A DNA stretch of 6,497 nt, taken from the NCBI GenBank assembly GCA_900321845.1, contig ONXT01000002.1, forward strand, positions 1 through 6,497, read 5' to 3'. Origin of the DNA: an uncultured Bacteroidales bacterium (GTDB lineage: Bacteria; Bacteroidota; Bacteroidia; Bacteroidales; WCHB1-69). The notes below the pieces were generated by a model. It was given only the letters and a program-made list of their open reading frames with translations, was not told the DNA's origin and did not search any database. Position 1 is the first letter of the stretch. Each line of letters opens with the position of its first letter. This document shows positions 1 to 6,490 of this stretch, in pieces. The position numbers and the translations under genes were made by a program.

Positions 1-2280
1 CGCCACGTTTTTTTCTTTGCCGGTTTCATCGGAGGCGAAGACGAAATAGACGCCGGTGGCAGGTCTGTTTCCGTAGAAGTCGGTGCCATCCCAAGTGAAT
101 TCACCGCCATTGGCGTAGCCTTGCCAAACCAGATTGCCGGCGGCATCGGCGATTTTGCAGAAGGAGTGGTCCATCAATCCGCTAACGGCGATGGTGCCGC
201 GATAGTTCTCGCGCACCGGGTTGGGGAATACGGACACGTGGCGGTAATTCTCGCTTCCCGCCGTCGCAGTGCCACGGTAAGAGATGAGTCCATTGGAAGT
301 TGCGAAGAAGACCTCCCCGTTCTTGCGGTTGATGGTGATGTCGGAAATGCGGTTGCCTAACAGGGGGGAGTCGTCTGCGGTAAAATGCAGCAGCTGCTCG
401 GAACCGTCGGCGGAGATGAGATACACTCCCGAATTGGCGGTACCCACCCACTTGCGATTTCCGTCATCCACCGCGATGGCTGTAACTTCTTCAAATTCAA
501 ATAGATTCTGAACGTAATTGATCTGTTCAATCAGGATGTTCTGTGGATATACACCGCCGTTGAAAATGCCCGCTGGATTGAAAATGACTTTGATGCCCAG
601 ATTGCACCCGATCCAAATCTGCCCATCCTTGTCTTCTGCGATGCAGTTCACGCTGGAGGTCTCAATATTGGCGGCCGCGTTCATGTTCACATTCGTGATT
701 TGGTCGTCGCTGGGTGTGGAGATTGTCCCGTTGTCGTTCAAAACAATGATGGTGTTGTTGCGCGGCTCCACAATCCATTTGTACCCTCTGCTGTCAACGA
801 GAATTTTGCCCAATGCAGTGGAATTACCTGATACATAAGATGATAGTGGAAAAACTTGCCATGTCCCGTCGTTTTTCAGCACCACGAGCGGACGGTCGGA
901 GTAGCAGTTGGAAATCCAGAGGTTGTTGTTGGCATCGAAGGCTAATCCGCCGATGCAGGCCTCTAAAGTGTCGCGGGAGCGCAGCGGACTGTTCGTTTTG
1001 TTGTAAACCGTGGCAACCCCAGTGCCATTGTATTTGATAAGTCCCATTTCAAAGGAACCGGCGAAAAATTCTCCCGTGTTGCGGGGATTGATGGCGACGG
1101 CCGTCAAATCATAGCCGCCCGACAATTGGGGATTGTTGTATTGTAAAATTGCATTCCATTGATTGTCAGTATAATAGCAAAAATTTGGCTCCGTATATTG
1201 ATGCCACCAGGTTGCTGTGACCCCTCCGGGCACGTAGGCCACCACATTGTCCACGCAGTCGAGGTCATATACGGAGGAACTGTAGGCACCCCCTAAAGCG
1301 AAATGTTCCTCCGACCATTTCCCCTGCTCCTTCAGTACGAGTCCGTTGCCGGCATCTGCCACCCAAATATTCTGCCCGTCTAAGGCTATGTCTTGAATGC
1401 TCGGATAAAGCGAAAAATCCCAGATGTAGTACAGGTCTTTCCTGTTTTCAAGGGAATCGTAGATGGTGATGTTGATCCAGTCGGCAACGTAGATCCCGTC
1501 GTCATCGGAGGTCATTGTTCTTACAGCAGTCACTGGAATGGAAGAGGTGTGCCAACTTCCGTTTTCGTACACAAAGAGAGAGTCGTGATCGTATGCGATA
1601 TTGTAGCTGGTGTACAATTTGTTCCTGAAAGGGCAGAGATGACGGAAATCGTTGTCACCCAATTCATTTACCGACTGCCAAGTGGAAAAATCAGCGATGG
1701 CTGCATTGTTGGCCGGCGTGTGGAAAAGACCGGCAGAAGTCGCTATATAAAACTGATTGTCAAAGATTTTCAAATCATTCACATAGTATTGGGAATTGCC
1801 GTTGCGCGTGTACCATGTGTCGCGTACCAGCAGGGTCTCGGGGTCAATCAAAACGATGCCGAAAGGACAGGTGATGTAGAGCATCCCGTTGTAATAGTAG
1901 ATGTTGAGAATCTTTTTACTGCCCGTCATCGGTTTGTTTTTGATGTCGGACAAATTGCGGATTTTCCCGTCGTCGCTGATAAAGTCGAGGTTGCCGCTCT
2001 GGTAGCCAATGACTAAAAGATGGGAATTTTTTTCGTAAAAAATACAGGAAAGGCGCGTTTCCGACAGTCCCTCCACTTTCGTCCAAAACCCCTTGCTGCC
2101 GTCAGTCTTGTCATAATACATCACACCGGATTCGTTGGAAGCGTAAATCACATCGGGGGCGACGGCTACCGAATTAAATCCGTAAAAGGGGAGGTGCGCC
2201 CTGAAACTTCCAATAGGAATCTGTGCTAACAGACTGTCAGACAGAAGGATTAGTATCAAAAAAAAGATGTTTTTTCTCAC
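1..2280 (-). CDS. porZ: PorZ-like type IX secretion attachment-complex protein (3' end off the window)
   Basis: My translation from the GTG at 2280 to base 1 gives 760 sense codons with no stop. Residues 1-19 are a signal peptide (RK, then a hydrophobic run ending in SLLA) with Q20 as the probable mature N-terminus. The body shows propeller-type blades of the two-component-regulator class, for example DIALDGQNIWVAD near 295-307, GLAFDANNNLWIS near 440-455, DKDGQIWIG near 550 and DDGNRKWVG near 603. A T9SS C-terminal domain starts at VFPNPV (684-689) and continues through an ITDVAGN-like stretch and a WDG...GVYFVFA segment. P. gingivalis PorZ is 776 residues, so only about 10-15 residues should be missing. 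Known PorZ has two beta-propellers plus a retained C-terminal domain, works at the cell surface with PorU, PorV and PorQ, and binds anionic LPS for cargo attachment. Its start overlaps the permease stop, implying coupled translation. Another propeller protein with a T9SS domain is the main alternative; the distinctive NPVRENYRGTI region favours PorZ. Confidence 0.88.
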   Translation of the reverse strand, partial: MRKNIFFLILILLSDSLLAQIPIGSFRAHLPFYGFNSVAVAPDVIYASNESGVMYYDKTDGSKGFWTKVEGLSETRLSCIFYEKNSHLLVIGYQSGNLDFISDDGKIRNLSDIKNKPMTGSKKILNIYYYNGMLYITCPFGIVLIDPETLLVRDTWYTRNGNSQYYVNDLKIFDNQFYIATSAGLFHTPANNAAIADFSTWQSVNELGDNDFRHLCPFRNKLYTSYNIAYDHDSLFVYENGSWHTSSIPVTAVRTMTSDDDGIYVADWINITIYDSLENRKDLYYIWDFSLYPSIQDIALDGQNIWVADAGNGLVLKEQGKWSEEHFALGGAYSSSVYDLDCVDNVVAYVPGGVTATWWHQYTEPNFCYYTDNQWNAILQYNNPQLSGGYDLTAVAINPRNTGEFFAGSFEMGLIKYNGTGVATVYNKTNSPLRSRDTLEACIGGLAFDANNNLWISNCYSDRPLVVLKNDGTWQVFPLSSYVSGNSTALGKILVDSRGYKWIVEPRNNTIIVLNDNGTISTPSDDQITNVNMNAAANIETSSVNCIAEDKDGQIWIGCNLGIKVIFNPAGIFNGGVYPQNILIEQINYVQNLFEFEEVTAIAVDDGNRKWVGTANSGVYLISADGSEQLLHFTADDSPLLGNRISDITINRKNGEVFFATSNGLISYRGTATAGSENYRHVSVFPNPVRENYRGTIAVSGLMDHSFCKIADAAGNLVWQGYANGGEFTWDGTDFYGNRPATGVYFVFASDETGKEKNVA
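2277..2280 (-). promoter_or_regulatory. GTGA stop/start overlap, permease to porZ
   Basis: The permease ends CAG CTG TGA, and the GTG inside these bases begins the porZ frame. Starting at this GTG gives a textbook signal peptide (V/M-R-K-N followed by a hydrophobic core and a cleavage site before Q20). The next in-frame ATG lies well downstream of the signal peptide (near residue 50), so the GTG is well supported as the true start. Confidence 0.75.
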
Positions 2281-3515
2281 AGCTGGTTCGTTTTTTTATG
2301 GTTGATTTGCTGGATGGGAATGGCAGAAATGATTAGACTGATGATGAAAATGGTGGCAAAGACAATGAGAAAGTCGATGCCTTCCATTTTAACGGGATAG
2401 TAATCCACAATGTAATTGCTGTTGCCGTCACCCAAAGGAATAACGTGGAAAACCTGCTGAATCATACAGATGGCAAATCCCAAAATCATGCCCACCAAGC
2501 CTCCGACAAACGAGATGATCATGCCTTCCATCATGAAGATTCTGCGTATCAGCGACTTGTCGGCACCGAGGTAATTGAGCACCTGCGTGTCTTCCTGTTT
2601 TTCAATGATAATCATCGCCAAGGTGCCGATAATGTTAAAAATGGCAATCAGCAGAATGAATGCTAAAATGACAAAAATCATTAACTTTTCGGTATGCATG
2701 GTTTTGAAAAGCAGTTCTTCTTGCTGGAATCTGTTCTGTACCAAGAATTTATCGCCTACAATCTTTTGCACTTCCTCCTGAATCCGATTCGCTTTCTTTG
2801 TATTTTTAACATAGATTTCCACTGAGGTCGCTTCGTTTTCATAGCTCATCAGCTTGCGACTGAAGTCGATGGAGCAGATGAGGAATTTGCTGTCGTAATC
2901 AGTAAACGAGGAGAATACGCCGGAGGGGGTAAGGAAGTTGGTATTGAACGATTTCGTCGGGTCACCGAGGTTCTTGCGCAGTCTTTGGGGATAGTAAACC
3001 TTGTAAAGGTCGGCGCCGTTGAGGTTCACTTGAAGCATACCGGCGGCAATTTCCCCCATCACCCCCGCCTCACAGCCGTTCTGCTGCAAGGCGAAATCGC
3101 CATCAATAAGGAGCGTGTCGAAGCCGCTGTTTTGGGCGTATGTTTTGCTAACTCCTTTTAATTCAATAAGATGCTGCTTGTTTTGATACTCAATGAGCAC
3201 CAAGTCGGAAACCACCTCCTCAACGGCTTTCACCCCATTGATTTTGCGCAGTTTTTCCAATGGGAAAGAATCCATTGGAAAGGATTTCCCCTCTTTTACC
3301 GTTATTCTGAGGTCGGGATTGAACGAATTGAAGGAGTTGACCACCAAATTCTCCATCCCGTTGAAAACAGAGAGGACGATGATGAGCGCGGCCGTGCCGG
3401 AAAGTACGCCCACAGCGGAAATAATCGAAATGATGTTGACGATGCTGTGCTTCTTTTGGGAAAAAAGATGCCGCCAAGCAATAAACAGCGCCGTCATGAA
3501 TCTTCGATTACTCAC
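2277..3515 (-). CDS. FtsX-family ABC transporter permease, LolC/LolE-like
   Basis: This 412-residue inner-membrane protein has the layout of lipoprotein-releasing permeases: an N-terminal helix (about 25-50, preceded by FIAWRHLFSQKKHS), a large extracytoplasmic MacB-PCD-like domain (about 53-270), then three C-terminal helices (about 277-303, 330-353, 380-402). The segment EKQEDTQVLNYLGADKSLIRRIF (starting at 305) matches the cytoplasmic coupling helix where the family contacts its ATPase. In the Lol pathway such permeases release lipoproteins from the inner membrane to LolA. No LolD-type ATPase gene is in the window, so the partner would be encoded elsewhere. The GTG at 3515 overlaps the rbfA stop. 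An ATG at 3497 (residue 7, starting MTALFIAWRHLF) fits the usual family N-terminus equally well and has a GAAGA just upstream, so the start is uncertain by six residues. The substrate is inferred from family only; a role in cell division (FtsX itself) is unlikely given the length and architecture. Confidence 0.88.
   Translation of the reverse strand: MSNRRFMTALFIAWRHLFSQKKHSIVNIISIISAVGVLSGTAALIIVLSVFNGMENLVVNSFNSFNPDLRITVKEGKSFPMDSFPLEKLRKINGVKAVEEVVSDLVLIEYQNKQHLIELKGVSKTYAQNSGFDTLLIDGDFALQQNGCEAGVMGEIAAGMLQVNLNGADLYKVYYPQRLRKNLGDPTKSFNTNFLTPSGVFSSFTDYDSKFLICSIDFSRKLMSYENEATSVEIYVKNTKKANRIQEEVQKIVGDKFLVQNRFQQEELLFKTMHTEKLMIFVILAFILLIAIFNIIGTLAMIIIEKQEDTQVLNYLGADKSLIRRIFMMEGMIISFVGGLVGMILGFAICMIQQVFHVIPLGDGNSNYIVDYYPVKMEGIDFLIVFATIFIISLIISAIPIQQINHKKTNQL
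3512..3515 (-). promoter_or_regulatory. GTGA stop/start overlap, rbfA to permease
   Basis: The last bases of rbfA read AAG TGA, and the GTG within them is a candidate start of the permease in a different frame. This is the typical geometry for termination-reinitiation, meaning the permease would be translated by ribosomes that have just finished rbfA. No strong Shine-Dalgarno precedes the GTG. If the real permease start is the ATG at 3497, the genes are instead separated by 14 bases, which is still compatible with coupling. Confidence 0.6.
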
Positions 3516-3847
3516 TTTTTCAGCAGGTTTTCAATGTTTTCAATGTAATCCAAAGAGTCGTCAATGAAGAATTCCAGTTGCGGAATTATCCGGATTTGAT
3601 TTCTCACTTTCTGTCCCAAACGAAAGCGAATGTCTTTCGTGTTGGCACGTACCGTTTTGATTACCAAATCGTTGTCTTCCGCATTGAAGATGCTCAGATA
3701 ACTCCTTGCAATCGACAAATCCTTCGTTACGGTCGTTTTGGTGACGGTGATCATGCAGTCGTAAATGTTGGGGCCGTCGAACATGAAAATCTGCGCCAAC
3801 TCCTTCTTAATCAGATTCGCCGTTTTTTCTTGTCGTATTGTGTCCAT
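3512..3847 (-). CDS. rbfA: 30S ribosome-binding factor A
   Basis: The 111-residue product matches RbfA along its whole length: an N-terminal helix RQEKTANLIKKELAQIF (5-21), the strand region ITVTKTTVTKDLSIARSYLSIF starting at 33, and the C-terminal LGQKVRNQIRIIPQLEFFIDDSLDY stretch, with the family signature of P-x-L-x-F-x-x-DDSL-x-Y near 89-101. RbfA is a small KH-fold protein that binds the immature 30S subunit and assists late 16S rRNA processing and cold adaptation. The length is slightly below the E. coli protein (133 residues), lacking its C-terminal tail. ATG at 3847 is the only reasonable start; there is no Shine-Dalgarno sequence, as is usual in Bacteroidota. Its TGA overlaps the GTG of the permease by four bases. 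It follows an 84-base gap containing an inverted repeat, so a promoter or processing site for the rbfA-permease-porZ group may lie there or inside the preceding gene, but no consensus is visible. Confidence 0.95.
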   Translation of the reverse strand: MDTIRQEKTANLIKKELAQIFMFDGPNIYDCMITVTKTTVTKDLSIARSYLSIFNAEDNDLVIKTVRANTKDIRFRLGQKVRNQIRIIPQLEFFIDDSLDYIENIENLLKK

Positions 3848-3866
3848 TGGATTTAATCGTTGATTG

Positions 3867-3926
3867 GTGACCAGTGAACGGAGGCTGTGCCTTGAATCAG
3901 TTCACAACGCTCTCGTCACTGGTCGC
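3867..3926. repeat. Imperfect inverted repeat with nested hairpins between beta-helix gene and rbfA
   Basis: A perfect 9-base arm, GACCAGTGA (3869-3877), is matched by TCACTGGTC (3916-3924). The stem extends inward by C3879-G3915 and G3880-C3914 with one bulged A (3878), and outward by a G-T wobble and a G-C pair (3867/3926). The enclosed loop holds two further small hairpins: AGGC-TGT-GCCT (3882-3892) and TGAA-TCAG-TTCA (3893-3904). An alternative pairing, GTGAAC (3874-3879) with GTTCAC (3900-3905), competes with the outer stem. In the sense of transcription no U-run follows the stem, so it is a poor intrinsic terminator. It could be a REP- or MITE-like intergenic repeat, a processing site, or a leader structure for rbfA. 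The pairing is directly visible; the function is unknown. Confidence 0.7.
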
Positions 3927-3931
3927 TATCG

Positions 3932-5926
3932 TTATTTTTTGATGAATTTAATTCTGCTAAGTGTTCCGGCTGCATTTTTAACTTCGATAAAATAGATGCC
4001 GGAATTAAAATTGCCGATGTTCAATTGGTTGTTCAGATCCAGGATTTGCGACATGATCAATCTACCATTGGCATCGTAAATGGTGGCGGTGCTGCCGATG
4101 ATTTGATTGTCGGAGCTTTGAATCATCAGGAAATCGGAAGCAGGATTGGGATAGACGAGCAAGTTGATTTGTTGATTTTCACTGATGTAATTGGTGTCAG
4201 CAAGGGCGTTCAGGGAGATTGCGAGGTGGGCGGTGTCGCTGCATCCGTTCAGGGTGCTGTGATAATCGATGATGACAGTCACTTCGCCGGGGATGGTATG
4301 CGGGAACGTGAACATGCCATTGGCGATGACAGTCGGTTCATCGCTTTCGTTGAGACGGTAACTGTAGGTTTGGTTTTCATCTAAATTATTGATGGTCACT
4401 TGAATGGTGACGGTAGTGGAGTCGATGGTGTCCAGCACGGTGTATTCCATTTCGGGAATTACGAGGTCGCATTGTATCTCGTAGCATCCAAGGTCAATAT
4501 TGCTGCCATTGACGCGAGGAAGGTCGGCGAGGTCGGTTTCCGGGAAAATGTAGCCCGACAGGCTGAGGTTGGACAGGCTGCCCGCATCTTTGCAAGTGGA
4601 ATTGCCAAGCAGTGAGTAGTCGGCGTCGATGATGCTCATACTGTCGTTGCTATTGGTGGGGATTCCCAAGATGTCGATGGGGAGATAGAATTCGAGGCTG
4701 TCGTGCATCAGCACGTTGCCGGTGCCTGTGAGCGTGATGCCCTTGGAGGCAGTGTACATACAGATAATACCGGCGTCGAGTTGAGCGTCGTCGTCGCCGT
4801 TTTTCCAAAGGATGCTGTTAAAAAGGGTGAAGTTGGAGCTGGCCTGGATGGCGTTGGCACTGGTGCCGATGTTGTTGGCGAAAGTGCAGTTGATGGCATA
4901 GGAGCTGGCACCCGTTCCAGTGATGGCGCCGCCCTGTTGGTTGGATACATTGTTGGTTAACAAGCAGTTGGAAAGGTGGAGGTTGGAGGCTTGGGAGTAG
5001 ATGGCGCCGCCTTGGTTGCTCTTGTTCAGCTGGAAGACGCAGTTGTTGAATTCGGTAGCTGAGCCTACGTAGGCTGCCCCGCCTTTGCCCCATGTGGTGC
5101 CTTGAACGGACTGGTTGGAGATGAAGGTGTTGTTGTTGAAGCGGACATTGGTGGCGGTAGAGTAGATGGCGCCGCCGTCTTTGGCGCTGTTGTTTTCAAA
5201 CCGGCAGCCGATGACCTTGTCTTCCATCAGGCTGGAATTGGAGGTGATGTAGAGTGCGCCGCCGCTGGTGTTGCTGTATGTGCAGCGGTTGTTTTTGAAG
5301 AGGCAGTTGATGACCTGGCTGCCGGTCACCAGTGAGGCGCCGCCGCCATGGTTGGCCGCGCAGTTGTTGCGCACGAGGCAATTCACCAGTTGTGTGCCGG
5401 CGCAAAGCACGGCGCCGCCGCCCGACATATCAGTGGAGGTGCTGCCAGTTGCGTAGCCGCCTTCAATGGTGAAACCATCGATGACCACGCCGGAAACACC
5501 ATCGCAATAGACCACGTGATAGACGTTGTCGGCATCGTTGGACGGGGTGTTGTTGATGTCGCCGGAGAGGATGGTCGGGTTGTAGAAAATCCACGGGTCA
5601 GCGCAGTGGGCGCGTTCGGAGAGGTCGTTTTCCGTCCCGATGAAGCCGCCGTAAATGGAGATGTTGTCGCGCATGATGAAGGCACGGGCGCGGGCATTCG
5701 TGCTTCCGTTGATGCCGCGGGTGGGGGTGTAGGTGCCCTCCGCCACCCAAATCTGGTCGCCCGGCTGTGCCGCGTCAATTGCCGCCTGCAAGTCGGTGTA
5801 GGCAATCGTGTTTACATGCGACCACGCAGTGGATTCCTCGCTGCTCTTGACATACAAAATACTCTGCGCCTGCCCAAGTATTACGCAAAAAGTTGATAAT
5901 AAAACGATTAGTGATAATTTTCTCAT
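3932..5926 (-). CDS. Secreted right-handed beta-helix protein with T9SS type A sorting domain
   Basis: The 664-residue product begins with a signal peptide (MRKLSLIVLL..., cleavage probably A20|Q21). LQAAIDAAQPGDQIWVAEGTY (from 46) is the usual entry into a pectate-lyase-like right-handed beta-helix. Seven coils follow, each with a GGA turn (170, 195, 222, 251, 282, 306, 332) and an FxxN or LxxN strand, resembling chlamydial Pmp repeats. PRVNGSNIDLGCYE (470-483) is the choice-of-anchor-Q-type motif that often closes these helices. Residues about 488-572 look like an Ig/PKD-like domain, and 588-664 are the T9SS sorting domain (YPNP at 592, YDANGRLI at 617, SGIYFIEV at 642, ending RIKFIKK). It is therefore expected to cross the outer membrane by T9SS and be attached at the surface or released. 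No polysaccharide-lyase catalytic residues can be assigned with confidence; adhesin or glycan binding is as plausible as an enzyme. It lies 27 bases after the ATPase gene, possibly co-transcribed. Confidence 0.9.
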   Translation of the reverse strand: MRKLSLIVLLSTFCVILGQAQSILYVKSSEESTAWSHVNTIAYTDLQAAIDAAQPGDQIWVAEGTYTPTRGINGSTNARARAFIMRDNISIYGGFIGTENDLSERAHCADPWIFYNPTILSGDINNTPSNDADNVYHVVYCDGVSGVVIDGFTIEGGYATGSTSTDMSGGGAVLCAGTQLVNCLVRNNCAANHGGGASLVTGSQVINCLFKNNRCTYSNTSGGALYITSNSSLMEDKVIGCRFENNSAKDGGAIYSTATNVRFNNNTFISNQSVQGTTWGKGGAAYVGSATEFNNCVFQLNKSNQGGAIYSQASNLHLSNCLLTNNVSNQQGGAITGTGASSYAINCTFANNIGTSANAIQASSNFTLFNSILWKNGDDDAQLDAGIICMYTASKGITLTGTGNVLMHDSLEFYLPIDILGIPTNSNDSMSIIDADYSLLGNSTCKDAGSLSNLSLSGYIFPETDLADLPRVNGSNIDLGCYEIQCDLVIPEMEYTVLDTIDSTTVTIQVTINNLDENQTYSYRLNESDEPTVIANGMFTFPHTIPGEVTVIIDYHSTLNGCSDTAHLAISLNALADTNYISENQQINLLVYPNPASDFLMIQSSDNQIIGSTATIYDANGRLIMSQILDLNNQLNIGNFNSGIYFIEVKNAAGTLSRIKFIKK
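4926..5419. repeat. Short repeated DNA element coding the beta-helix turns
   Basis: The top-strand octamer GCGCCGCC occurs exactly at 4926, 5004, 5169, 5256, 5337 and 5412, with a one-base variant (GCCCCGCC) at 5076. Each copy codes the Gly-Gly-Ala turn of a helix coil, giving a period of about 75-93 bases. Two copies sit in an identical 16-base stretch, AGTAGATGGCGCCGCC, at 4996-5011 and 5161-5176. They are 165 bases apart, exactly 55 codons or two coils. Confidence 0.85.
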
Positions 5927-5953
5927 AATATATAATTTTTTGGTTGAATCATT
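5927..5953 (-). promoter_or_regulatory. A/T-rich leader before the beta-helix gene
   Basis: The 27 bases between the ATPase stop and the ATG at 5926 are strongly A/T-rich in the transcribed sense, with CCAAAAAATTATATATT directly before the start and no Shine-Dalgarno motif. A-rich, unstructured leaders are the usual way Bacteroidota favour initiation, so this probably supports efficient translation. I see no good match to the Bacteroidota TTG/TAnnTTTG promoter here or just upstream, so read-through from the ATPase gene is the simpler assumption. Confidence 0.45.
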
Positions 5954-6490
5954 TTACTCCTCGCTAATGTTGCTTTCAATCATCTCTTTCAAATACTCTA
6001 TCACCTCGGGTTCTTGGATGGAGATGCCGTCCAAGGCTTCATTAACTTCTTTGGTATCAAATACATAATCCACTTTGTCGTTTTTGTAGTGGAAGATGAA
6101 GCGGATATCGGGGTAGGCGGAGGCGGTGAGGACGACGGTGCCGGCGAGGTCGCCCATCGGCGGACGGTCGAGGTGCGTGAGGCCGAAGACGGCGGTAACG
6201 GTGGTGCCTTTGCCCTTCTCCGACTGGATGTCGAGGCTGCCGCCGGTCTGCTCGGTATTCTGTTTCAGCAGCGGCAGTCCGAGCCCCACCTTGCGGGTGG
6301 TGCGGGTGGTGAAAAACGGGTTGATAACCTTCTGGACAGTTTCGGCATCCATTCCGCAGCCGTTGTCGATGAAGCGGATAGTGAGGGTGTCGGCAGCAGG
6401 ATTCTCGATTACCTCCAATGTCACCTCGGTGGCACCGGCGCGGGTGGAGTTCTGCAAAATGTCCATTATGTGCATCGAAAGATCTTTCAT
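5954..6490 (-). CDS. Stand-alone GHKL (histidine-kinase-like) ATPase, hydrogenase-cluster type
   Basis: The 178-residue protein is a bare HATPase_c domain. The N box is at Q13-N14-S15 (LQNSTRAGAT), the G1 box is DNGCGM (42-47), the F box NPFFTT (57-62), the G2 box KVGLGLPLLKQ (67-77) and the G3-like KGKGTTV (92-98), so the ATP site looks intact. There is no upstream dimerisation domain or phosphoacceptor histidine. A C-terminal extension of about 75 residues (YVFDTKEVNEAL near 142, then PEVIEYLKEMI) matches, from memory, small ATP-binding proteins encoded beside NuoE/NuoF-like subunits and [FeFe]-hydrogenase genes in Clostridia and Bacteroidales. Such neighbours would lie upstream, outside the window. 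ATG at 6490 is chosen because homologues begin with a similar K/R-D/E-L-S-x-H-I-x-D-I pattern; only seven upstream bases are visible. It could instead be an anti-sigma-like kinase. No target can be named. The cytoplasm is the expected location. Confidence 0.85.
   Translation of the reverse strand: MKDLSMHIMDILQNSTRAGATEVTLEVIENPAADTLTIRFIDNGCGMDAETVQKVINPFFTTRTTRKVGLGLPLLKQNTEQTGGSLDIQSEKGKGTTVTAVFGLTHLDRPPMGDLAGTVVLTASAYPDIRFIFHYKNDKVDYVFDTKEVNEALDGISIQEPEVIEYLKEMIESNISEE

Noticed and set aside
1393..2016. Plus-strand open frame of 207 codons
   Set aside because: It lies entirely antisense to the porZ frame, which has a signal peptide, propeller motifs and a sorting domain. The plus-strand product has no recognisable domain and looks like a codon-bias shadow.
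2269..2280. A-AAA-AAC heptamer at porZ codons 2-4 as a programmed -1 frameshift site
   Set aside because: It is in the correct phase, but it sits immediately after the start codon in a Lys/Asn-rich signal-peptide n-region, with no use for a frameshift there and no obvious downstream structure.
1..2280. Pseudogene or intergenic region at the low-coordinate end
   Set aside because: Codon-by-codon reading on the minus strand is uninterrupted for 760 codons and keeps propeller and sorting-domain motifs in one frame, so the gene is intact but cut by the window edge.
3867..3926. Inverted repeat as a rho-independent terminator of the beta-helix gene
   Set aside because: No U-run follows the stem in the direction of transcription, and the loop is long. 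The T-run near 3935-3940 is on the other side and is part of the Lys-Lys codons at the end of the beta-helix gene.
4926..5419. Regularly spaced short repeats as a CRISPR array
   Set aside because: The repeats are only 8-16 bases, the spacing varies, and they fall in frame on Gly-Gly-Ala turns of a coding region.
5348..5896. Plus-strand open frame of 182 codons, rich in Val, Ala and Gly
   Set aside because: It is antisense to the signal peptide and helix of the secreted protein; its composition is what the complement of Gly/Ala/Asn-rich coils gives.
5950..5985. Possible Bacteroidota promoter (TTG about 20 bases before TAAAATGA) for the beta-helix gene
   Set aside because: The -7 box matches TAnnTTTG only in the first TA and one T, which is no better than chance in A/T-rich sequence.
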